Shown piece after piece: positions 25,845-33,585 of a stretch of DNA of 33,585 nucleotides. Below the pieces are notes generated by a model. It was not told where the DNA came from and searched no databases. It worked only from the letters and a program-made list of their open reading frames with translations. This DNA comes from Bacillus sp. (in: firmicutes) (lineage in GTDB: Bacteria; Bacillota; Bacilli; Bacillales; Salisediminibacteriaceae), in NCBI GenBank assembly GCA_003560495.1, contig PWLM01000229.1, positions 1 to 33,585 of the forward strand. The letters run 5' to 3'. The position numbers and the translations under genes are program-made. The stretch's first letter is position 1. Every line of letters starts with the position of its first letter.

Positions 25845-28800
25845 TTGATAGATGTAAATAACTTTGAATATATGAAAATCGGTCTTGCTTCCTCCGACAA
25901 GATCCGCTCTTGGTCACGCGGAGAAGTAAAAAAACCGGAAACGATTAACTATCGTACCCTCAAACCGGAAAAGGACGGGCTTTTCTGTGAGCGCATCTTC
26001 GGTCCGACAAAGGACTGGGAGTGCCACTGCGGCAAGTATAAACGAGTCCGCTATAAAGGCGTCGTCTGCGACCGGTGCGGAGTGGAAGTAACACGTGCGA
26101 AAGTACGGCGTGAGCGTATGGGGCACATTGAACTTGCTGCCCCTGTTTCCCACATCTGGTACTTCAAAGGAATTCCAAGCCGTATGGGACTTGTCCTCGA
26201 CATGTCCCCGCGGTCCCTGGAAGAAGTCATTTACTTTGCTTCCTACGTTGTAACAGATACAGGAGATACGCCGCTTGAGCTGAAGCAGCTTCTTTCCGAA
26301 AAAGAGTACCGCGCGTACCGTGAAAAGTACGGACGCACCTTCAATGCAGAAATGGGAGCAGAAGCTATCCGCAAACTGCTTGAAGATATTGATCTGGATA
26401 AAGAAGCGAACATGCTGAAAGAAGAGCTGGAAACGGCACAGGGCCAGCGGCGTACACGTGCAATCAAACGTCTGGAAGTGCTTGAAGCGTTCCGCCACTC
26501 TGATAACGATCCGGACTGGATGGTACTCGACGTACTCCCTGTTATACCACCGGAACTCCGGCCGATGGTGCAGCTGGACGGCGGCCGTTTTGCCACGTCT
26601 GACCTGAACGATCTGTACCGCCGGGTTATTAACCGGAACAACCGTCTGAAGCGTCTTCTGGATCTTGGTGCTCCGAGCATCATCGTACAGAACGAAAAGC
26701 GGATGCTTCAGGAAGCAGTGGATGCTCTTATCGATAACGGCCGTCGGGGCCGTCCGGTCACCGGACCGGGTAACCGTCCGCTTAAATCTCTTTCACATAT
26801 GCTGAAAGGAAAGCAGGGACGTTTCCGTCAAAACCTTCTCGGTAAACGTGTAGACTACTCCGGACGTTCGGTTATCGTTGTAGGTCCGCACCTGAAAATG
26901 TACCAGTGCGGTCTGCCGAAAGAAATGGCACTGGAGCTCTTCAAGCCTTTCGTCATGAAGGAGCTTGTAGGCAAAGGCCTCGCTCACAATATTAAGAGTG
27001 CAAAACGTAAAGTAGAACGTGTCCACCCGGAAGTGTGGGACGTACTGGAAGAAGTTATCCGGGAACACCCGGTACTTCTGAACCGTGCACCGACGCTGCA
27101 CCGTCTTGGAATTCAGGCGTTTGAACCAACGCTCGTCGAAGGACGTGCGATCAAGCTTCACCCGCTCGTATGTACGGCTTATAACGCCGACTTTGACGGG
27201 GACCAGATGGCTGTACACGTACCGCTTTCTGCCGAAGCACAGGCAGAGTCGCGTCTTCTTATGCTTGCAGCTCAGAACATCCTGAATCCGAAGGACGGTA
27301 AGCCGGTTGTAACACCTTCCCAGGATATGGTTCTCGGTAACTACTACCTGACGCTGGAGCGCGCGGGGTCAGCCGGTGAAGGAACAACTTTCCATGCACC
27401 GAACGAAGTACTGACAGCTTATCAGAATGGCTACGTACACCTGCATACGCGGATTGCGCTTCCGGTAAAATCCATTGATAAAGCCAATTTCCGGGATGAG
27501 TTTGAAGATCACCTTCTTCTCACTTCCGTCGGGAAAGTAATTTTCAATGAGATCCTGCCGAAGTCCTTCCCATATGTGAACGAGCCGACAGCAGAGAACC
27601 TGGAAATTGAAACACCTTCCCGCTACATGGTGAAAGCCGATACAGATGTGAAGAAGGAATTCAGTGAACGGGAAATCGTTGCGCCGTTTAAAAAAGGCTT
27701 CCTTGGGGATATCATCGCCGAAGTCTTCAAAAAGTTTAAGATTTCCGAAACGTCCGTCATGCTTGATAAAATGAAGGATCTTGGATTCTACTATTCCACA
27801 AAAGCAGGCGTAACAGTTGGTGTATCCGACATCGTTGTGCTGAAGGACAAGCAGGATATTCTCGACGACGCGGAAGAAAAAGTATCGAAAATTTCCAAGC
27901 AGTTCCGCCGTGGTCTGATTACGGAAGACGAGCGGTACGATAAAGTAATTGAAGTCTGGGGTAAAGCCAAGGATGTTATCCAGGAAAAGCTTCTCGGAAC
28001 GCTTGATAAAACGAACCCGATCTTTATGATGAGTGATTCCGGAGCGCGTGGTAACGCGTCCAACTTCACCCAGCTTGCCGGTATGCGTGGTCTGATGGCA
28101 AACCCGTCCGGACGTATTATCGAGTTGCCGATCAAATCCAGTTTCCGTGAAGGTCTGACAGTACTCGAGTACTTTATTTCCACGCACGGGGCACGAAAAG
28201 GTCTGGCGGATACCGCTCTGAAAACAGCAGACTCCGGTTATCTTACACGCCGTCTCGTAGACGTTGCCCAGGATGTTATTATCCGGGAAGAAGACTGCGG
28301 CACGGACCGTGGACTTGAAGTACAGGCGATTACGGAAGGTGCCGAAGTTATTGAAGGTCTTTACGACCGTCTTGTCGGCCGTTCTGCCTTCCAGAACGTT
28401 TATCATCCGGAAACGAATGAACTTCTTGTTGCACGCAATGAAGAAATCTCCGAAGATACAGCAAAAGTAATTGAAGATTCCGGTATTAAAACGGTGCTTA
28501 TCCGTTCTGTGTTCACGTGTGATACGAAACACGGATCCTGTAAAAAGTGTTACGGCCGTAACTTGGCGACAGGAGCAGAAGTGGAAGTCGGAGAAGCTGT
28601 TGGTATTATTGCTGCCCAGTCCATCGGGGAGCCGGGTACTCAGCTGACTATGCGTACGTTCCACACAGGCGGGGTAGCCGGAGACGACATTACCCAGGGT
28701 CTGCCGCGTATTCAGGAAGTATTTGAAGCCCGTAATCCAAAAGGGCAGGCAGTTATTTCCGAAATTGAAGGTAAAATTACTGATATTCGGGAAGCGAATG

Positions 28801-29459
28801 ACAAAAAAGAAATCGTCGTCCAGAATGCAATCGAAACACGCACGTACCCGACACTCTACGGCTCACGACTCAAAATGGAAGTTGGCGACGAAGTGAGACC
28901 GGGACAGGAACTGACAGAAGGTTCCATCGATCCGAAAGAACTTCTGAAAGTTTCCGGTGTACACGGAGTACAGGAATACCTGCTCCGCGAAGTGCAGAAA
29001 GTTTACCGTATGCAGGGTGTGGAAATCGGCGACAAGCACGTTGAAGTAATGGTTCGTCAAATGATGCGCAAAGTACGCGTTATTGACGCCGGAGATACAG
29101 AAGTACTTCCGGGATCCCTTGTGGAAATCCATCAGTTTAACGACGTCAACCGTGATATCCTTCTGAAAGGGCGCCGCCCTGCAACAGGACTTCCGGTACT
29201 GCTCGGTATTACGAAAGCTTCACTTGAAACAGATTCCTTCCTATCTGCCGCTTCCTTCCAGGAAACGACACGCGTTCTCACAGACGCTGCCATTAAAGGC
29301 AAGCGTGATGAACTTGTCGGCCTGAAGGAAAATGTTATCATCGGTAAACTTGTACCTGCCGGAACCGGCATGCAGCGCTACCGTCAAATGAAGCATGTAG
29401 ATCTGGAAGAAAAAGAAACAGAAGATACAATGGAAGAAGTTACAGCACGCGAAGAATAA
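25845..29459 (+). CDS. rpoC: RNA polymerase beta' subunit
   Basis: 1204 residues against 1199 in B. subtilis. An N-terminal zinc ribbon ([20 protein letters not shown]) and the catalytic loop NADFDGDQM, with the Mg2+-binding Asp449, Asp451 and Asp453, are intact. The bridge helix and trigger loop lie around [19 protein letters not shown] and [17 protein letters not shown] second zinc site is [11 protein letters not shown]. The start is TTG at 25845 with AAAGGGAGG (25828-25836) 8 nt ahead, giving the family N-terminus [15 protein letters not shown]. The frame reaches back to 25812, but that extension is not conserved. No split or intein is present. Confidence 0.97.
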   Translation: MIDVNNFEYMKIGLASSDKIRSWSRGEVKKPETINYRTLKPEKDGLFCERIFGPTKDWECHCGKYKRVRYKGVVCDRCGVEVTRAKVRRERMGHIELAAPVSHIWYFKGIPSRMGLVLDMSPRSLEEVIYFASYVVTDTGDTPLELKQLLSEKEYRAYREKYGRTFNAEMGAEAIRKLLEDIDLDKEANMLKEELETAQGQRRTRAIKRLEVLEAFRHSDNDPDWMVLDVLPVIPPELRPMVQLDGGRFATSDLNDLYRRVINRNNRLKRLLDLGAPSIIVQNEKRMLQEAVDALIDNGRRGRPVTGPGNRPLKSLSHMLKGKQGRFRQNLLGKRVDYSGRSVIVVGPHLKMYQCGLPKEMALELFKPFVMKELVGKGLAHNIKSAKRKVERVHPEVWDVLEEVIREHPVLLNRAPTLHRLGIQAFEPTLVEGRAIKLHPLVCTAYNADFDGDQMAVHVPLSAEAQAESRLLMLAAQNILNPKDGKPVVTPSQDMVLGNYYLTLERAGSAGEGTTFHAPNEVLTAYQNGYVHLHTRIALPVKSIDKANFRDEFEDHLLLTSVGKVIFNEILPKSFPYVNEPTAENLEIETPSRYMVKADTDVKKEFSEREIVAPFKKGFLGDIIAEVFKKFKISETSVMLDKMKDLGFYYSTKAGVTVGVSDIVVLKDKQDILDDAEEKVSKISKQFRRGLITEDERYDKVIEVWGKAKDVIQEKLLGTLDKTNPIFMMSDSGARGNASNFTQLAGMRGLMANPSGRIIELPIKSSFREGLTVLEYFISTHGARKGLADTALKTADSGYLTRRLVDVAQDVIIREEDCGTDRGLEVQAITEGAEVIEGLYDRLVGRSAFQNVYHPETNELLVARNEEISEDTAKVIEDSGIKTVLIRSVFTCDTKHGSCKKCYGRNLATGAEVEVGEAVGIIAAQSIGEPGTQLTMRTFHTGGVAGDDITQGLPRIQEVFEARNPKGQAVISEIEGKITDIREANDKKEIVVQNAIETRTYPTLYGSRLKMEVGDEVRPGQELTEGSIDPKELLKVSGVHGVQEYLLREVQKVYRMQGVEIGDKHVEVMVRQMMRKVRVIDAGDTEVLPGSLVEIHQFNDVNRDILLKGRRPATGLPVLLGITKASLETDSFLSAASFQETTRVLTDAAIKGKRDELVGLKENVIIGKLVPAGTGMQRYRQMKHVDLEEKETEDTMEEVTAREE

Positions 29460-29468
29460 ACAGTCAGT

Positions 29469-29515
29469 CCGGGGGCGGGTGGAAGCTCCCGGTTTTCCCG
29501 AAGAGGGAAGACCGG
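29469..29515 (+). other. Overlapping, mutually exclusive hairpins after rpoC
   Basis: CCGGG (29469-29473) pairs with CCCGG (29488-29492), followed by TTTT, a weak terminator. The alternative is an 11-bp hairpin, CCGGTTTTCCC (29489-29499) with GGGAAGACCGG (29505-29515), which uses the right arm and the T tract of the first. Both cannot form together, so rpoBC read-through could be tuned here. Confidence 0.45.
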
Positions 29516-29545
29516 AGCAACGGAAGAAAATCCCGTATAAAAGTA

Positions 29546-29574
29546 TTGACACTGTACGTCCCCGGTGATAGTAT
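29546..29574 (+). promoter_or_regulatory. SigA-type promoter of rplGB and the str operon
   Basis: A perfect TTGACA (29546-29551), a 17-bp spacer and TAGTAT (29569-29574), with TG at 29566-29567 (extended -10). It precedes rplGB-rpsL-rpsG-fusA-tuf. Confidence 0.8.
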
Positions 29575-29614
29575 ATCTAAGTGTGCCAAATACCTGATGC
29601 TTTGGAGGATAAAG

Positions 29615-29863
29615 ATGTCTTATGAAAAAGTAGCACAGGCAGCAGAGAAAGTCGTCGGCACGAAGCAGACATTAAAAGCACTGGAAAGTGAACAGGTCAG
29701 AGAGCTCATAGTGGCGCAGGATGCAGACCGCGACATACTTGAAAGAGTACTGGCGGCTGCGGAACATCTCGAAGTTCCAGTAGGCTATGTAGAGTCGATG
29801 AAAAAGCTCGGCCGTGCCTGCGGAATTGATGTAAATGCAGCCATCGTAGCGATAAAAAAGTAA
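29615..29863 (+). CDS. rplGB: L7Ae-family K-turn-binding protein (YbxF)
   Basis: 82 residues, the same as B. subtilis YbxF. The fold is the L7Ae/L30e type, with GTKQTLKALESEQVRELIVAQDAD and the C-terminal VESMKKLGRACGIDVNAAIVAI. Family members bind kink-turn RNA motifs; YbxF associates with the ribosome in B. subtilis, but its precise role is unclear. GGAGG (29604-29608) is 6 nt ahead of the ATG. The frame extends back to 29546, but that part overlaps the promoter. It is the first gene of the str transcription unit and is separated from rpsL by a long hairpin. Confidence 0.94.
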   Translation: MSYEKVAQAAEKVVGTKQTLKALESEQVRELIVAQDADRDILERVLAAAEHLEVPVGYVESMKKLGRACGIDVNAAIVAIKK

Positions 29864-29865
29864 AA

Positions 29866-29910
29866 AAAGTTTTTGCTGGGTTCCCAGGAAATCAGCAAAA
29901 ACTTTCCTTT
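29866..29910 (+). terminator. Long hairpin between rplGB and rpsL
   Basis: AAAGTTTTTGCTG (29866-29878) and CAGCAAAAACTTT (29893-29905) form a perfect 13-bp stem with a 14-nt loop, then CCTTTTA. The stem is A/T rich at its base and the T tract is interrupted, so termination may be partial. That would let rplGB be expressed apart from rpsL-tuf. Confidence 0.6.
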
Positions 29911-29974
29911 TACCCATTTGTGAACCACCTGGACCAGTGGGCTTGCATTTCGAATAAGAAGGGAGGACAAATCA

Positions 29975-30385
29975 ATGCCTACAATTAATCAGCTTGTACG
30001 CAAAGGCCGTGAGTCAAAGCCAACAAAGTCAGACTCCCCGGCTCTTAACCGTGGCTACAACAGCTACAAAAAGAGACAAACACACGAGGATTCCCCGCAG
30101 AAGCGCGGTGTATGTACCCGTGTTGGGACAATGACGCCAAAGAAGCCGAACTCCGCCCTGCGTAAATACGCGCGTGTTCGTCTTACGAACCAGATTGAAG
30201 TAACAGCTTACATCCCTGGAATCGGGCACAACCTTCAGGAGCACAGTGTTGTGCTTATCCGTGGAGGACGTGTAAAGGACCATCCGGGTGTACGTTACCA
30301 CATTGTACGTGGTGCACTTGACACAGCAGGTGTCGAAGGCCGACGTCAGAGCCGTTCAAAATACGGTACGAAACGACCTAAGTAA
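29975..30385 (+). CDS. rpsL: Ribosomal protein S12
   Basis: 136 residues. S12 lines the decoding centre of the 30S subunit. [11 protein letters not shown] (Lys56-Lys57) and [26 protein letters not shown] are the conserved loops where streptomycin-resistance changes arise; the common unmutated residues are seen. The tail is strongly basic ([14 protein letters not shown]). AAGAAGGGAGGA (29957-29968) precedes the ATG. rpsG follows after 47 nt. Confidence 0.97.
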   Translation: MPTINQLVRKGRESKPTKSDSPALNRGYNSYKKRQTHEDSPQKRGVCTRVGTMTPKKPNSALRKYARVRLTNQIEVTAYIPGIGHNLQEHSVVLIRGGRVKDHPGVRYHIVRGALDTAGVEGRRQSRSKYGTKRPK

Positions 30386-30432
30386 TAAAAGGCTGCCAGC
30401 CGGCCGCATTATAATTGAAAGGAGGGACCTAT

Positions 30433-30903
30433 ATGCCTCGTAAAGGACCAGTACCTCGCCGCGATGTATTAGCCGACCCTATCTATAAGTCAAAACTTGT
30501 TACCCGCCTGATCAACCGAATCATGATCGACGGAAAAAAGGGAACAGCTCAGAAGTCACTATATAACGCTTTTGATCTAGTCCGCGAACGTTCCGGCAAA
30601 GATCCTCAGGAAGTGTTTGAAGAAGCACTGAAGAACATCATGCCGGTTCTGGAAGTTAAAGCCCGCCGTGTCGGTGGTGCCAACTACCAGGTACCGATTG
30701 AAGTTAAGCCGGAGCGTCGTACGACACTTGGACTTCGCTGGCTCGTAAGCTACGCCCGCCTTCGTGGTGAAAAGACGATGGAAGAGCGTCTTGCGAACGA
30801 AATCATGGATGCAGCCAACAACACAGGTGCAGCCGTGAAGAAGCGTGAAGAAACACACAAAATGGCAGAAGCAAACAAAGCGTTTGCTCATTACCGCTGG
30901 TAA
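30433..30903 (+). CDS. rpsG: Ribosomal protein S7
   Basis: 156 residues, full length. S7 nucleates assembly of the 30S head and contacts the E-site tRNA. The signature [22 protein letters not shown] and the beta-hairpin region [20 protein letters not shown] are intact. The start is the ATG at 30433, with AAAGGAGGG (30418-30426) ahead; an upstream in-frame start at 30415 overlaps that site. In E. coli S7 represses the str operon through the rpsL-rpsG gap; here that gap is only 47 nt and I see no obvious rRNA mimic. Confidence 0.97.
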   Translation: MPRKGPVPRRDVLADPIYKSKLVTRLINRIMIDGKKGTAQKSLYNAFDLVRERSGKDPQEVFEEALKNIMPVLEVKARRVGGANYQVPIEVKPERRTTLGLRWLVSYARLRGEKTMEERLANEIMDAANNTGAAVKKREETHKMAEANKAFAHYRW

Positions 30904-30932
30904 GCCGTATAAAAAGTGTGCACATCACTCAG

Positions 30933-30956
30933 GGAAGCGGGCACTGTTCCGCTTTT
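30933..30956 (+). other. Hairpin with short U tract between rpsG and fusA
   Basis: AAGCGG (30935-30940) pairs with CCGCTT (30949-30954), and the T run reaches 30956. A 6-bp stem and four T residues make a weak, probably partial, terminator or an mRNA processing site. Confidence 0.4.
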
Positions 30957-30998
30957 CTGCGGTGAATATAACTTGATTTACAGGAAGGAGAAAGACAC

Positions 30999-33077
<2,079 letters not shown>

Positions 33078-33108
33078 ACCGGCAATTGTCAGGCAAGACT
33101 TTTTGTTG

Positions 33109-33151
33109 TAAGCTAGGGAAGGTGATGAACCAGCTTCTTCACCTTCGCTTA
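33109..33151 (+). other. Long stem-loop in the fusA-tuf gap
   Basis: GAAGGTGA (33118-33125) pairs with TCACCTTC (33139-33146), extended inward by GAA/TTC and outward by TAAGC (33109-33113) with GCTTA (33147-33151). No T tract follows on the + strand. It could be an RNA processing or stabilising element that uncouples tuf from fusA. A weak promoter-like pair, TTGTCA (33086-33091) and TAAGCT (33109-33114, 17 bp), overlaps it. Confidence 0.45.
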
Positions 33152-33194
33152 GATATAAAAAATAAATTAACTATATGTAAGGAGGATTTCGATC

Positions 33195-33585
33195 ATGGGA
33201 AAAGAAAAATTTGATCGTTCCAAAACGCATGCCAATATCGGTACAATCGGACACGTTGACCACGGTAAAACAACGTTGACTGCAGCAATTACTTTTGTAC
33301 TTCACAAAAAATCTGGTAAAGGTACAGCTATGGCGTATGACCAGATCGACGGAGCGCCGGAAGAGCGCGAGCGTGGAATCACTATTTCCACTGCACACGT
33401 TGAGTATGAAACAGACACTCGTCACTATGCACACGTTGACTGCCCAGGGCACGCTGACTATGTTAAAAACATGATCACTGGTGCTGCTCAGATGGACGGA
33501 GCTATTCTTGTAGTATCCGCAGCTGACGGCCCAATGCCACAGACTCGTGAGCACATCCTGCTTTCCCGTCAGGTTGGGGTACCTT
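33195..33585 (+). CDS. tuf: Elongation factor Tu, 3'-partial
   Basis: The first 130 codons are present; the gene runs off the window. GTPase motifs GHVDHGKT (19-26), RGITIS and DCPGHADY are visible. EF-Tu brings aminoacyl-tRNA to the ribosome. AAGGAGG (33178-33184) lies 10 nt ahead of the ATG. Codon use is strongly biased, as expected for one of the most abundant proteins in the cell. Confidence 0.98.
   Translation, partial: MGKEKFDRSKTHANIGTIGHVDHGKTTLTAAITFVLHKKSGKGTAMAYDQIDGAPEERERGITISTAHVEYETDTRHYAHVDCPGHADYVKNMITGAAQMDGAILVVSAADGPMPQTREHILLSRQVGVP

Noticed and set aside
27369-28664. 431-codon open frame on the - strand, opposite rpoC
   Set aside because: Shadow of rpoC, which is intact on the + strand; no ribosome-binding site or recognisable domain.

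Overview
The window is a stretch of chromosome from a member of the Bacillales (Firmicutes/Bacillota). Gene order matches the long syntenic block known from Bacillus subtilis: ctsR-mcsA-mcsB-clpC-radA-disA-yacL-ispD-ispF-gltX-cysE-cysS-mrnC-rlmB-rae1-sigH-rpmG-secE-nusG-rplK-rplA-rplJ-rplL-rsmC-rpoB-rpoC-rplGB-rpsL-rpsG-fusA-tuf. Nothing is inserted, lost or inverted, and every gene is on the + strand. The proteins read as close B. subtilis homologues but clearly not identical. GC content looks close to half, though I did not count it. A halophilic or alkaliphilic Bacillaceae lineage is possible, but the genus cannot be fixed by eye. I see no mobile element, CRISPR array, tRNA, rRNA or broken gene.

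Layout. (1) 1-518 is the 3' part of an SRPBCC/AHSA1-type gene whose start lies upstream of the window. (2) 519-921 holds an inverted-repeat element with a U tract, then a SigA-type promoter overlapped by a textbook CtsR operator. (3) 922-5494 is the class III heat-shock operon (ctsR, mcsA, mcsB, clpC), closed by a strong terminator. (4) 5738-8204 is radA-disA (DNA repair and c-di-AMP synthesis), with overlapping reading frames. (5) 8384-10693 is yacL-ispD-ispF behind two tandem promoters. (6) 10765-16239 holds gltX, a cysteine T-box leader, and then cysE-cysS-mrnC-rlmB-rae1, which are tightly overlapped. (7) 16368-17024 is sigH with its own promoter and terminator. (8) 17462-18422 is rpmG-secE-nusG; rpmG is a 49-codon gene with a TTG start. 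(9) 18592-20993 is the L11-L1-L10-L12 region. (10) 21294-29459 is rsmC, then rpoB-rpoC after a long leader. (11) 29615-33585 is rplGB and the str operon (rpsL, rpsG, fusA, tuf); tuf runs off the end.

How the parts work together. The first half pairs protein quality control (CtsR is inactivated when the McsA/McsB arginine kinase and ClpC act) with DNA-integrity signalling, isoprenoid precursors, aminoacyl-tRNA supply and RNA maturation. The second half is the core machinery for transcription and translation. Most of the unexplained information is in the 5' leaders and intergenic regions. These include two sequences that copy the ribosomal protein L1 binding site (one before rplK, one before rplA), an L10-type leader with terminator, a terminator-like structure in the rpoB leader, a hairpin lodged between the Shine-Dalgarno and the start codon of nusG, and a roughly 190-nt segment between two terminators after sigH.

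I did not find a new multi-gene system. The coding content is ordinary and highly conserved, and the observations worth following up are RNA-level ones. Start codons were chosen by comparison with remembered B. subtilis homologues and by visible Shine-Dalgarno spacing. No database search or folding program was run, so all RNA structures were read by eye.
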